Below, one piece after another: positions 53,034 to 60,863 of a stretch of 64,000 nt of DNA. The notes below the pieces were generated by a model, which made no database searches, had not been told where the DNA came from, and saw nothing but the letters and a program-made list of their open reading frames with translations. The stretch covers positions 1 through 64,000 of the forward strand of contig NZ_MKXB01000189.1 of assembly GCF_001865245.1 (NCBI RefSeq), in the 5' to 3' direction. Origin of the DNA: Streptomyces sp. CC53. GTDB taxonomy: Bacteria; Actinomycetota; Actinomycetes; Streptomycetales; Streptomycetaceae. Both the position numbers and the translations under genes were made by a program. Every line of letters begins with the position of its first letter. Within the stretch, counting starts at the first letter, position 1.

Positions 53034-53404
53034 GCCGCTGCCCCTTCAAGCTGCCCGCGATGGGCCGCTGCGACAAGCCAGAAGGGCATGACGGCCCGCA
53101 CGCCAACGGCGCCTTCAAGGACTGGGCGCACGAGCTCTCCCCCTCCCCCTACACCGAGCCGTTCGCCGCCCTGGACAACGGCGCCGCCGCATCGAGCCCC
53201 GAGACCGCCCCCGAGCACTACCGCGGCAAGGGCATGGAGCCGTGGGATGTGGTCGACGCGTTCGGGCTGGACTACTACCGGGGCTCGGCTCTGAAGTACA
53301 TCTTGCGAGCCGGACGCAAGGGCCCCGCCGCTGAAGACCTGCGCAAGGCGATCCACTTCCTGCGTAAGGCGCTGGAGCTGGAAGAGAACAGAACGGACAA
53401 CTGA
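53030..53404 (+). CDS. DUF3310 protein
   Basis: 124 residues. A Cys/His N-terminus (CPFKLPAMGRCDKPEGHDGP) is fused to DUF3310: HYRGKGMEPWDVVDAFGLDY, GSALKYILRAGRKG and EDLRKAIHFLRKALE. DUF3310 proteins are widespread in phages and are linked to nucleotide metabolism, without proof. Confidence 0.9.
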   Translation: MSRCPFKLPAMGRCDKPEGHDGPHANGAFKDWAHELSPSPYTEPFAALDNGAAASSPETAPEHYRGKGMEPWDVVDAFGLDYYRGSALKYILRAGRKGPAAEDLRKAIHFLRKALELEENRTDN

Positions 53405-53406
53405 AT

Positions 53407-53847
53407 ATGGCTAAGTGCGCGGTAAACAATTCGCAAATCGCAATCAAGGCGACAGGTTCGACAGAGTGGACCGACATCTCGGATCACTGCACTCGGTGGA
53501 GCATCGACGCCCGGGTTGGGGAGATTTATGAGTGCCGGCTGACGCTGTTTGACGGCAGCATCATCCAGATAGACAAGCGCCATAACGGGCTCAACGACCA
53601 GCCGATCAGGGTTGATGCAGGCGGCGAATCGGTGACAAGGGTGACGCGGAAGCACAATCCGCACTCGCTGAGGCTGGCGACCAACGATGTGATCTCGGTA
53701 GCCGGCCACGATCTTTCCGACCATATCAGCGGATACAGCCAGCACGTACGCGCGGGAGAACTCGACACGGTCGAGCTGGTCATTCAGTGCGACGACGATG
53801 TCCTCCGGATCAACGGTGTGCACCCATGGAACGAGAAGGACAACTGA
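53407..53847 (+). CDS. hypothetical phage protein, 146 aa
   Basis: ATG 53407 follows a repeated gene-boundary sequence (see findings). Beta-rich text (TEWTDISDHCTRWSIDARVG, IYECRLTLFDGSIIQIDKRH, LDTVELVIQCDDDVLRINGV). Codon use is less GC-biased than its neighbours, which suggests separate acquisition. No family recognised. Confidence 0.65.
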   Translation: MAKCAVNNSQIAIKATGSTEWTDISDHCTRWSIDARVGEIYECRLTLFDGSIIQIDKRHNGLNDQPIRVDAGGESVTRVTRKHNPHSLRLATNDVISVAGHDLSDHISGYSQHVRAGELDTVELVIQCDDDVLRINGVHPWNEKDN

Positions 53848-53849
53848 AT

Positions 53850-54146
53850 ATGTACGAATACCCCAGCAACTCCCGGTCTCACGAAGAACAGCGACGCGCG
53901 TGGGCCCTCGAACTGGCCGCCAGCACCTTCGGCAGCCGAGCGGTGTCCAGCGACGTCGTCGCGTCCGCCCGGCGGTTCGAGGAGTACCTGAAGACCGGCG
54001 GGGAGCTCAGTAACGGGCCGCTGATCGGCGTCCAGATACAGTCCAAGCCCCAGAGCGACGCGGCCTGCGACAGCGGGCGCGCGTTCGAGAGGGCCATCGA
54101 GGAAACCATGAAGGTGATGAAGCGCAAGGGCAGCCTCCCCCGATGA
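53850..54146 (+). CDS. hypothetical phage protein, 98 aa
   Basis: ATG 53850 follows another copy of the boundary sequence. SHEEQRRAWALELAASTFGS and SSDVVASARRFEEYLKTGGE, a helical layout seen in small actinophage proteins. Stop overlaps the next ATG. Confidence 0.65.
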   Translation: MYEYPSNSRSHEEQRRAWALELAASTFGSRAVSSDVVASARRFEEYLKTGGELSNGPLIGVQIQSKPQSDAACDSGRAFERAIEETMKVMKRKGSLPR

Positions 54147-54409
54147 GCTACGCACGCCTCGGCCAGAGCGGCTCCGACGTCTACGTCTTCATGGACATCA
54201 GCGGGCACCTCGAATGCTGCCTATGTGCGCTGATGCCGGTCGGCCGCATCCTGCCCGGGAGCTTCAGGGCGCACTGCACACAGGGCATGGTCGACCATCT
54301 GGCCGAGCACGAGGCGGCAGGCCACCACGTCCCCGATTACGTCGTGCCCGAACTGCCGGCCGACGACGCCGAGAACTTCCCCCGCGCGAAGGGAGGTGAA
54401 CCCGAATGA
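54143..54409 (+). CDS. hypothetical zinc-binding protein, 88 aa
   Basis: ATG overlapping the previous stop. DVYVFMDISGHLECCLCALM with later HCTQGMVDHLAEHEAAGHHV gives CxxC...H...H spacing of a zinc finger. Commonly seen among actinophage early genes; function unknown. Confidence 0.65.
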   Translation: MSYARLGQSGSDVYVFMDISGHLECCLCALMPVGRILPGSFRAHCTQGMVDHLAEHEAAGHHVPDYVVPELPADDAENFPRAKGGEPE

Positions 54410-54573
54410 CGGGGCCGATTGACCCGATAACCGACCTGGCTATGGCCGCCGCGCAGGCACACGAGCTGTACCAGGCATATGTCGAAGCTGGATTCACCGA
54501 GGAGCAGGCTTTCGAAATCCTCAAAATCCAAGTCACTGCTGCTGCCATGCCCCCGCTTTTCGGACGGAGGTGA
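54406..54573 (+). CDS. small helical protein, 55 aa
   Basis: ATG overlapping the previous stop, AGGGAGGTG upstream. ITDLAMAAAQAHELYQAYVE and AGFTEEQAFEILKIQVTAAA form two helices. No family recognised. Confidence 0.6.
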   Translation: MTGPIDPITDLAMAAAQAHELYQAYVEAGFTEEQAFEILKIQVTAAAMPPLFGRR

Positions 54574-54578
54574 ATTCG

Positions 54579-54758
54579 ATGACAAGACTCCTTGAGATGA
54601 GTGACGAGGAACTCGCCGCCCGTTTGCGGGCCGCGCGCACCCTCTCACAGGATGACGTGTACGGTAAACGCTGCTGCAATAATCTGCCGATCCCCGCCCA
54701 GGCCAGGTACGAATCTGCCGCGCATCATCACGGCGTCGACGCCGCATCGGAGCACTGA
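54579..54758 (+). CDS. small helical protein, 59 aa
   Basis: ATG 54579 chosen for CGGAGG 8 nt upstream. [20 protein letters not shown] then CCNNLPIPAQ. Stop overlaps the next ATG. Confidence 0.6.
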   Translation: MTRLLEMSDEELAARLRAARTLSQDDVYGKRCCNNLPIPAQARYESAAHHHGVDAASEH

Positions 54759-54982
54759 TGCACCGCGGCGACGCCGTGTGGGGCGGCCTCTTCGCTGCTG
54801 GTATCGGCTACGAGCTGTGGGCGATCCGCAAGGCCCGCCTGGACTACACGCTGTCGCGAACTACCCGCCGTGCGATGTTCCTGCACACCCGTGGCGGGCG
54901 GCTCGTGTTCACGGCCGGGTGGATGTGGTTCGCGGGGTGGTTTCTTCGTCACGTCATGGAGTTCGGAGAGGAAGGATTGTGA
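54758..54982 (+). CDS. small membrane protein, 74 aa
   Basis: ATG 54758. Two hydrophobic segments (VWGGLFAAGIGYELWAI, LVFTAGWMWFAGWFL) with a basic middle. Function unknown. Confidence 0.65.
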   Translation: MHRGDAVWGGLFAAGIGYELWAIRKARLDYTLSRTTRRAMFLHTRGGRLVFTAGWMWFAGWFLRHVMEFGEEGL

Positions 54983-55137
54983 TGGAGGAGGAACGCAAAT
55001 GCCCGCCGTTTCGGCATTACTGGTATTCCGAAGCGGCGCGGGCACCGCGGGTGATCGCGATGGACTGGTGCTGCGTTTGCGGCCATCCGCGCCCGGTAGA
55101 GGACATTCCCGGGAACCGAAGGGCGGTGAAGCGGTGA
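54982..55137 (+). CDS. small zinc-binding protein, 51 aa
   Basis: ATG 54982 within the previous stop (TGATG). APRVIAMDWCCVCGHPRPVE holds a CxxC; only two to four ligands, so binding may need a dimer. Stop overlaps the next GTG. Confidence 0.55.
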   Translation: MEEERKCPPFRHYWYSEAARAPRVIAMDWCCVCGHPRPVEDIPGNRRAVKR

Positions 55138-55289
55138 CCACCCCCAAGACGCATGTGCACGTCTGGTTCCAGCTCTACGTGTGCTACGACCCGAAGGCGC
55201 GGCTCGGCTCCCCCCTGGTCGAAGTACGGGCTTGCGGATGCAAGAAGCAGCATGCCCGACCCTGGCGGCCCGTCCCCGAACCATCGTGA
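55134..55289 (+). CDS. small phage protein, 51 aa
   Basis: GTG overlapping the previous stop. THVHVWFQLYVCYDPKARLG, VEVRACGCKKQHARPW: two beta strands and a CxC. Stop overlaps the next GTG. Confidence 0.55.
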   Translation: MTTPKTHVHVWFQLYVCYDPKARLGSPLVEVRACGCKKQHARPWRPVPEPS

Positions 55290-55591
55290 GCCAGCCCGAC
55301 GAACCAGCCCGGCCCGAACCCACCGTCGAACCCCAGCCACCAGCCGATGTCGGAACCGAATGGCGCTACTGCTCTTCCTGCGCCCGCCTCGAACCCGCAG
55401 ACGAAGCGGGTGTCCTGCTGCCGCACCTGGCCTCCAAGTCGACGTCGTCGACGCTGATGTGCCAGGGCGGCGGCGAGAAGGGGCCGCTACTGCCGCCCAA
55501 GCCTGACATGGCCGCGGTGCACAAGTGCCCGTACATGAACGGCTGCAACATCTGCAAGCCCAAGGACGACGATGACGACTACGACGACTGA
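55286..55591 (+). CDS. Cys-rich phage protein with acidic tail, 101 aa
   Basis: GTG overlapping the previous stop. YCSSCARLEP, LMCQGGG and KCPYMNGCNICKPKDD give six Cys for two zinc sites, followed by an Asp run. Overlaps the next gene by 20 nt. Confidence 0.6.
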   Translation: MSQPDEPARPEPTVEPQPPADVGTEWRYCSSCARLEPADEAGVLLPHLASKSTSSTLMCQGGGEKGPLLPPKPDMAAVHKCPYMNGCNICKPKDDDDDYDD

Positions 55592-55787
55592 AACCGCGAG
55601 CAAGGGCGTGGACTCCGCCCTTCCGCCGGGGCACTGGGTGTGCCCCGGATGCTCCCACGACGGCACGATCGCGCTGTGCGGTGCCTGGCTGCTGGGCATT
55701 CCGGCGCCGCCGTCGGCGCCCCGCTGCGAGAGGTGCGACGACGCCCTCGCCGACCACATGGCTAGCCATCGAGGAGGTCACCGATGA
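55572..55787 (+). CDS. zinc-ribbon protein, 71 aa
   Basis: ATG 55572. HWVCPGCSHDGTIALCGAWL and APRCERCDDALADHM form a CxxC...CxxC ribbon. Stop overlaps the next ATG. Confidence 0.65.
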   Translation: MTTTTTETASKGVDSALPPGHWVCPGCSHDGTIALCGAWLLGIPAPPSAPRCERCDDALADHMASHRGGHR

Positions 55788-56134
55788 CCGACGACACCGT
55801 ACGACAGATCCTGCGTGACGCGGCCGACTACATCGCCGAGCACGGGCACTGCAAGGGCCGGCTCGAATCCTGGTCGCCCGATGCCGATCTGCCGGCGGTG
55901 TGTGCGCTGGGGGCGCTGCGCCGCACCGGCCTGAGGCATGGGATCGCTGCGTACGGCGCCGCCGTGGGGCAGCTGGCCGACCACCTGCGCTCGCGGGACG
56001 ACGACCCGCGCATTCCCTACGCCTGGAAGCGCTGGGTGGACAGCGCCCAGCTCATACCCATTTACAACGACCACGAGGCTACGACGGCTGAGGACGTGAT
56101 CCTCGCTATGAAGCGGGCCGCGGAGGACCGGTGA
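55784..56134 (+). CDS. DUF6197-like protein (copy 1)
   Basis: 116 residues. VRQILRDAADYIAEHGHCKG, PAVCALGALRRTGL and NDHEATTAEDVILAMKRAAE match small actinobacterial/phage proteins now grouped as DUF6197. A second copy lies at 58150. Role unknown. Confidence 0.8.
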   Translation: MTDDTVRQILRDAADYIAEHGHCKGRLESWSPDADLPAVCALGALRRTGLRHGIAAYGAAVGQLADHLRSRDDDPRIPYAWKRWVDSAQLIPIYNDHEATTAEDVILAMKRAAEDR

Positions 56135-56162
56135 CAGGCCCTGGAGGAAGGAGGCGATCCGA

Positions 56163-57041
56163 ATGCGGAAGGAGGGGTGGGCGCGTCGGCGTAAGGAACT
56201 CGACCTGATGCGCGCCAGGGGTATCGATCAGTACGTGCCCAACGACCAGCTCGTGGAACACCTGCGGTTCCTGGAGCGGTGGTGGCCTCGTACCGTGATC
56301 GCGGAGCGTATCGGGATGAGCCCCACGTTCGTACACGACCACCTGGAGGGGCGTTGTGTGCGGGTGCACCGGGACCATCTGGCGAAGGTGCTGGCGGTCA
56401 CCGTCCCCGAGGACGAGCGGGTTACTGACGAGGACCGGTTCCTCGGTGCTCAGCGCATGGCCCGCGGCCTGATCGCGAAGGGGTTCACGTCGCGGGTCAT
56501 AGCCGAGCATGCCGGGATGTCCGAGGAGTCGATGCGTTCGCTGACGTCGGGCACGAACCGGAACTGGCAGGGCATGAAGCCGTGGACGTACGAGCGTTTT
56601 CTGCGTGCGGCGGAGAAGCTGGACGCGGCCAGCCCGGGGGACTACGGCGTCTGCACAACGGCACAAAAGACCAACAAGACGCGGTCGGTGCAGAAGCATT
56701 GGGCGCCGCTCGGCTGCTGGGAACTGGCCGAGATCCACAAGCCCGATGCCATCCCAGAGTGGACGGGGGCATGCGGCACCGAGCAGGGCTACCAGATCCA
56801 CTACCGGGAGAAACACGAGTTTCCCGACCCCGAACTGGGCACGGTCAGGGCCTGCGGGCCATGCCGCGAAGCCCACCGGGAGTACCGGCGCCGAAACCCG
56901 CAGGCGCCCCCGTGGGAACCGCACGCCGCCGCCGTACGCGAACTCATCGCCGACGGCCTGGGCGACACGGACATCGCCGCCGAGCTCGGCATCAACCCGC
57001 GAACCGTCGAACGCATCCGCAAACCGAGGAGGAAACAATGA
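56163..57041 (+). CDS. multi-HTH phage regulator, 292 aa
   Basis: ATG 56163 after GGAGGCGATCCGA. At least three DNA-binding segments: TVIAERIGMSPTFVHDHLEG, SRVIAEHAGMSEESMRSLTS and GDTDIAAELGINPRTVERIR, with a Cys-containing middle (ACGPCREAHREYRRRNPQ). Such WhiB-like-named HTH proteins are common in actinophages and probably control transcription of the region. Confidence 0.8.
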   Translation: MRKEGWARRRKELDLMRARGIDQYVPNDQLVEHLRFLERWWPRTVIAERIGMSPTFVHDHLEGRCVRVHRDHLAKVLAVTVPEDERVTDEDRFLGAQRMARGLIAKGFTSRVIAEHAGMSEESMRSLTSGTNRNWQGMKPWTYERFLRAAEKLDAASPGDYGVCTTAQKTNKTRSVQKHWAPLGCWELAEIHKPDAIPEWTGACGTEQGYQIHYREKHEFPDPELGTVRACGPCREAHREYRRRNPQAPPWEPHAAAVRELIADGLGDTDIAAELGINPRTVERIRKPRRKQ

Positions 57042-57406
57042 CTAAACCCGAAATCAACCAGGAACTCTTCCAGAAGATCCGCGACCAGTTTGTGCTACAT
57101 CCCGAAACACACGCCCAACGGGACTGGGAAAGCTATGCCACCTGCGGCACTCAACGGTGCGTCGCAGGCTGGGCGCTCCACTTCCACAAGCCGCACCAGG
57201 ACATTGACACGACCCGCAAGGAAGTGCTCTACACCCACGACAAGTACCATTTCAACCTCAACGGCGGCTACGAGGAGAGCGCCCGGATAATCCTCGGCCT
57301 CACCCCGGACGAGGCCACCCGCCTCTTCTACGAGATGGATGACAGCGCGGCCCGACGCATGGTCGAACTGTACGCGCTGAAGGGCCGCAACCGGGATCTT
57401 GCATGA
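57038..57406 (+). CDS. hypothetical phage protein, 122 aa
   Basis: ATG overlapping the previous stop, GGAGGAAACA upstream. SYATCGTQRCVAGWALHFHK and SARIILGLTPDEATRLFYEM. This CVAGWA...LGL...LF layout recurs in phage proteins of unknown role. Confidence 0.75.
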   Translation: MTKPEINQELFQKIRDQFVLHPETHAQRDWESYATCGTQRCVAGWALHFHKPHQDIDTTRKEVLYTHDKYHFNLNGGYEESARIILGLTPDEATRLFYEMDDSAARRMVELYALKGRNRDLA

Positions 57407-57555
57407 GTGACACCGAGCGCGACGCCCGCATCCTCGCCGGCCAACACATCCACAGCCGCTACCCAGAAGGCGACGAACACTGCCACGGCGGCACCTCCGC
57501 CCACCTGTGCTCACAGTGGGAGCGGCAGCTCGAAGAATGGCGAGAAGGACTATGA
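57403..57555 (+). CDS. small phage protein, 50 aa
   Basis: ATG overlapping the previous stop; its own stop overlaps the next ATG. ILAGQHIHSRYPEGDEHCHG then SAHLCSQWERQLEEW. His/Cys-rich middle could bind metal. Confidence 0.6.
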   Translation: MSDTERDARILAGQHIHSRYPEGDEHCHGGTSAHLCSQWERQLEEWREGL

Positions 57556-57869
57556 GCATCACCGCTATCAAGCCGGAACTGGTGCCCGCTCCCTGCGACT
57601 GTTACGGGCACCCCGAACCTCTCAGAACCACCTTTGCTCCACCCTGGCTATCAACCTGCGGCTACGCCCACTGGAAGTACGGAACGACATACCACGATGG
57701 CGTCAAGATCTCTGCGGAGGCCGCGAACAACAACAAGATGAACACCCGCTGGTTCATCGACGACATCGAAGTCACCCATGCGGAAGCGCATGACGCCCTA
57801 TTCCCCAACGGGCACCGGACAGCAGGCAACTGTGACGTCGGATCCTGCGCCAAGGCAGCAAAACCATGA
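57552..57869 (+). CDS. hypothetical phage protein, 105 aa
   Basis: ATG overlapping the previous stop. CDCYGHPEPLRTTFAPPWLS, YAHWKYGTTYHDGVKISAEA, RWFIDDIEVTHAEAHDALFP. No family recognised. Coupled to the next gene. Confidence 0.65.
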   Translation: MSITAIKPELVPAPCDCYGHPEPLRTTFAPPWLSTCGYAHWKYGTTYHDGVKISAEAANNNKMNTRWFIDDIEVTHAEAHDALFPNGHRTAGNCDVGSCAKAAKP

Positions 57870-58153
57870 TCTTCCTTAGAGCCGCCCTCACCGCCACGCA
57901 GCTCGCCGTCGCCGGCCTCGTCATCGCCACCGCCCCACCACCCGGACCCGGCGACGACCACGCCCCCGACCCACGGCCCGCCGCCGAAACCCTCCGCGAC
58001 AGCATCGCCGACACCGACACGGGCGGCGTCGAGGTCACTGTCGACGGCGCCGCCGTCGTCGTCCACACCGGGGCCGGGCAACGCTTCGACGCCGTGTGGA
58101 TCACCCAAGACACCGACGGAAGTTGGACCATCGTAGAGAGGGCTCCGGAATGA
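57866..58153 (+). CDS. small exported or membrane-anchored protein, 95 aa
   Basis: ATG overlapping the previous stop. The hydrophobic N-terminus (FLRAALTATQLAVAGLVIAT) looks like a signal/anchor, followed by a Pro-rich linker and a beta-rich domain (VEVTVDGAAVVVHTGAGQRF). Function unknown. Confidence 0.65.
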   Translation: MIFLRAALTATQLAVAGLVIATAPPPGPGDDHAPDPRPAAETLRDSIADTDTGGVEVTVDGAAVVVHTGAGQRFDAVWITQDTDGSWTIVERAPE

Positions 58154-58470
58154 GCAACCAGGAAGAAATCAGGAATATCCTGCGGGAAGCGGCCCGCATC
58201 ATCGAGCGTGACGGCTGGCACCAGGGCGACTTTTTCCGGGACGATCCGAAGACGGGGCCGGTGTGTGCGCTTGGCGCTCTTCGGCGGGCCATCGCCAGCA
58301 GCGCCTCAGGCGAAGCCGTCAGTGGCAAACTGTACTGCGAGGCCGCCGGCCTGGTCGAGAAGGCCGCCAGCGAGGTCATTCCTCGTGTCGTCCTTCCGGC
58401 GTGGAATGACGCTCCTGAGCGGACCGCCGAGGACGTTATTCTCGCGTTGAAGCGGGCCGCCGATGGGTGA
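58150..58470 (+). CDS. DUF6197-like protein (copy 2)
   Basis: 106 residues, ATG overlapping the previous stop. IRNILREAARIIERDGWHQG, GPVCALGALRRAIA and NDAPERTAEDVILALKRAAD share the pattern of the protein at 55784, so the two are paralogues. Confidence 0.8.
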   Translation: MSNQEEIRNILREAARIIERDGWHQGDFFRDDPKTGPVCALGALRRAIASSASGEAVSGKLYCEAAGLVEKAASEVIPRVVLPAWNDAPERTAEDVILALKRAADG

Positions 58471-58903
58471 CCACACGCCCCTGGACGGGTTCATGGCCGA
58501 GGCGGACCGGTGGCGGTCGGAGCACCCGTGGCGGTGCCGTTGGGGGCGGGTCTGGCGGCGTGCCGGCGATGTGTGGCGTGCCGTGCGCTTGGAGCCGGTG
58601 TGGGCGTGGCAGCGGGCCCGGCGCGGCTACTCCGAACGCGACCTGTGGTCGCTGGACACCTACATTGCCGGCGTCGTCGGGGCCGGCGTCCAGCATCTCA
58701 AGGAGGTCAAGCACAGCCATCCTGTTGAGGTCACCGAGCAGGAGTGGGACGACATCCTCGACCGCATTGCGGGGCCGCTACTCGCGTACGCGGAAGGCAA
58801 GTTCGATCCCGGGCTCAGCTTTGAGGACGAGCTGGTGCAGTACGAGGCTGCGCGTGAGGCGATGCGGTTGTTCGCTGAGCACCTGGGCTCGATGTGGGAC
58901 TGA
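58463..58903 (+). CDS. hypothetical phage protein, 146 aa
   Basis: ATG 58463, overlapping the previous gene by 8 nt. Basic, Trp/Arg-rich start (WRCRWGRVWRRAGDVWRAVR), then a helical acidic C-terminal half (SFEDELVQYEAAREAMRLFA). Ends 5 nt before the convergent gene. Confidence 0.65.
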   Translation: MGDHTPLDGFMAEADRWRSEHPWRCRWGRVWRRAGDVWRAVRLEPVWAWQRARRGYSERDLWSLDTYIAGVVGAGVQHLKEVKHSHPVEVTEQEWDDILDRIAGPLLAYAEGKFDPGLSFEDELVQYEAAREAMRLFAEHLGSMWD

Positions 58904-58908
58904 CCCTC

Positions 58909-59169
58909 TCAGCGAGACAGCGGCTCGAAGGACACGGTCGGGGCGATGAGCCGACCGCGTCCGTCGGCCACGGCACGCCCGTAGTCGATCAACGTGTTGT
59001 TGACCTCGGCCTCGACGTGGTCCTCGGGCGACTGGCAGCCAGGGCAGCGGTACCCGGCCAGCCTGCCGTTCGCCATGACGGCGTTCCATTCCTGAAAGTC
59101 GCTGCCGTCCTTCCAGCATGCCCGGCCGCACGTGTCACAGTATCCGACCGGCCCAATCCTGCGCCCCAC
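58909..59169 (-). CDS. zinc-ribbon protein, minus strand, 86 aa
   Basis: ATG 59169. VGYCDTCGRACWKDGSDFQE and GYRCPGCQSPEDHVEAEVNN form a ribbon, followed by a helical tail. One of three minus-strand genes in the phage, so it belongs to a separate transcript. Confidence 0.75.
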   Translation of the reverse strand: MGRRIGPVGYCDTCGRACWKDGSDFQEWNAVMANGRLAGYRCPGCQSPEDHVEAEVNNTLIDYGRAVADGRGRLIAPTVSFEPLSR

Positions 59170-59218
59170 ACCAACCGCCCAGTGTCCGTATCCCGGTAGC
59201 CCCCGTACAGCGTAGCGG

Positions 59219-59548
59219 CTACTGGCGCTGCCGGTTCTGGGCTTTGATCTGGCCGAGTAGTTGCGGCGCCAGCTCCCACGGGAACTCGTCGTGCGGCGGC
59301 ATGGCGAGGATCTGCCACAGCCACACCGCCCAGTCTCGGGGCATGGTCAGCGTGAACCGCTGGTGGTGGCTGATGGCGGCCCCGTCGTACATGGCCCGCG
59401 CCCAGGCAGCGACCGCCAGGCGGCCAGCGTCGTGCGCCTCCGGCCACGGGTGGCACATCGACCAGTCCTCCATGCGTTCGGCAACGCACAGCCAGTCCAG
59501 GGCCTCGAAGGTGACCTGGTACGACGCCTTCCGCAGTTCGATCCTCAC
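59219..59548 (-). CDS. hypothetical phage protein, minus strand, 109 aa
   Basis: GTG 59548, overlapping the stop of the gene upstream of it (GTGA). VTFEALDWLCVAERMEDWSM, AAISHHQRFTLTMPRDWAVW and PWELAPQLLGQIKAQNRQRQ. No family recognised. Confidence 0.65.
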   Translation of the reverse strand: MRIELRKASYQVTFEALDWLCVAERMEDWSMCHPWPEAHDAGRLAVAAWARAMYDGAAISHHQRFTLTMPRDWAVWLWQILAMPPHDEFPWELAPQLLGQIKAQNRQRQ

Positions 59549-59832
59549 CGGGCGGCCTCGATGCCGAGAGCAGCCAGCAGCCTGGAGGCTTCGGCCCTGA
59601 TCTCGTCCGCGGTGTCCCAGAAGGTGTCGAAATACTCGACGACCTTCTTGTCCATGAGCGTCGGGTCGTCCTCGTGCCCGTCCTCGTCGCGGTGGGCGTC
59701 GCGGACCTCGGACCACTCCGCGTTCAGCACCTCCCACGCCCTGATCGCATCAAGCAGCGGTGAGGGATCAAATGTCAGCCATGCGTCTGATCGTACACAG
59801 GCCGGCCCCAACCGAAAGAGAAACGAGTACAT
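59545..59832 (-). CDS. hypothetical phage protein, minus strand, 95 aa
   Basis: Start taken at ATG 59832; the ribosome site is weak, so a later start is possible. FDPSPLLDAIRAWEVLNAEW and YFDTFWDTADEIRAEASRLL are helical. First gene of the minus-strand trio. Its start codon overlaps that of the plus-strand gene at 59831. Confidence 0.55.
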   Translation of the reverse strand: MYSFLFRLGPACVRSDAWLTFDPSPLLDAIRAWEVLNAEWSEVRDAHRDEDGHEDDPTLMDKKVVEYFDTFWDTADEIRAEASRLLAALGIEAAR

Positions 59833-59989
59833 GACCATATTCGCTTGGGTGCTCATTGCGCTCATCGGGATACCCGGGGTTATTGCCCTGCTGTACGCGG
59901 CCTTTGTGGAGCCAGCCGTTGCCTTCGCCCTCGGCGTCGTATCCCTGGCCCTCGTATTCGGCTGGGCGCTTTCGGTGGTGGTGCAATGA
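59831..59989 (+). CDS. small membrane protein, 52 aa
   Basis: ATG 59831. Nearly all hydrophobic: IFAWVLIALIGIPGVIALLY and AVAFALGVVSLALVFGWALS, two membrane helices. Divergent from the minus-strand trio; restarts the plus-strand run. Confidence 0.65.
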   Translation: MTIFAWVLIALIGIPGVIALLYAAFVEPAVAFALGVVSLALVFGWALSVVVQ

Positions 59990-60032
59990 CCCCGTCAACC
60001 GCGAAAGTCGCCTCAGAGGGGAAGGTGCTGCT

Positions 60033-60191
60033 GTGAACACCGTCAACTTCACCGACGAGGAACTCCTCGCCCTCGCCGAATTCTTCAAGCCCGAAGGCGG
60101 CAGCATGGATGACGCCATCTTCGACCGCATCGGCCGACGGCTGCTCGTCGTCGCTGCCAAGGCCGACCTCATCGACCCGGAGGTGGCGTGA
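60033..60191 (+). CDS. small phage protein ending ADLIDPEVA, 52 aa
   Basis: GTG 60033 after GGGGAAGG. FTDEELLALAEFFKPEGGSM then RLLVVAAKADLIDPEVA. First of four nearby genes sharing the ADLIDPE C-terminus, whose DNA also provides the next gene's ribosome site. Confidence 0.65.
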   Translation: MNTVNFTDEELLALAEFFKPEGGSMDDAIFDRIGRRLLVVAAKADLIDPEVA

Positions 60192-60466
60192 TGGGCGCCC
60201 CTGAGATGTATCCCGAGGTGTACGCCGAGCACCTGACCGGCGACCCCGTATACGACAAGGCATTCATCGCCCTGGCCGATTGCCCCAGCTTCGCCCAGGT
60301 TGAGGCGGCACTGAAAACCTACGCTCGCGGACTGGCCGAGAAAATCCGGGAGGAGTCCCGCTTCTATGTATTGGAGTCCCCTACCGGGCACCGCTTTGAC
60401 CCATACATGAGGGCGGCAGGCGTCATGGCCGCAGCCGCCGACCTCATCGACCCGGAGGTGACGTAA
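60188..60466 (+). CDS. phage protein ending ADLIDPEVT, about 92 aa
   Basis: GTG 60188 (or ATG 60191), overlapping the previous stop. AFIALADCPSFAQVEAALKT, YARGLAEKIREESRFY and a final AAAADLIDPEVT. The A-x-x-L-A-E-x-I-R helix recurs in the two following relatives. Confidence 0.65.
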   Translation: MMGAPEMYPEVYAEHLTGDPVYDKAFIALADCPSFAQVEAALKTYARGLAEKIREESRFYVLESPTGHRFDPYMRAAGVMAAAADLIDPEVT

Positions 60467-60693
60467 TGAGCGCACGAGACAAGCTGGCGACCGTCGTAGC
60501 CGCATCGGTTAACGATGTGCAGGACGAGTCGGTGTTCTACAGCGCCCGGCAAGCTGGCGCCGACATCATGAAGGCGGTAGACGTCTACGCCCACGAGCTG
60601 GCGGAGATGATCCGGGACAACTGCAACTGCCCTTCTAAGGGCTACTGCGATTGTGACGGCGCCGCCGACCTCATCGACCCGGAGGCGTCGTGA
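60466..60693 (+). CDS. phage protein ending ADLIDPEAS, 75 aa
   Basis: ATG 60466 overlapping the previous stop (TAATG). VDVYAHELAEMIRDNCNCPS then YCDCDGAADLIDPEAS. Shares the AHELAE helix and C-terminus with the genes at 60188 and 60860. Confidence 0.65.
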   Translation: MSARDKLATVVAASVNDVQDESVFYSARQAGADIMKAVDVYAHELAEMIRDNCNCPSKGYCDCDGAADLIDPEAS

Positions 60694-60863
60694 GATGGAA
60701 GTTCTGCCTTCACAAGGGCGCGGCCTGGTGCTGGATGTGCCACGCGTTCCACTGCGACCCGTTCGTTGACATCACCACCCTCAGCGACCCGAAGCGCGTC
60801 TACTTCTGCCAGTTGTGCAGCGGGTTCAAGTACGAGGACTACGACGAGGAGGAGTTCGAATGA
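60690..60863 (+). CDS. small zinc-binding protein, 57 aa
   Basis: GTG overlapping the previous stop; its stop overlaps the next ATG. FCLHKGAAWCWMCHAFHCDP and YFCQLCSGFKYEDYDEEE give CxxC/H pairs and an acidic tail. It interrupts the series of ADLIDPE genes. Confidence 0.6.
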   Translation: MRWKFCLHKGAAWCWMCHAFHCDPFVDITTLSDPKRVYFCQLCSGFKYEDYDEEEFE

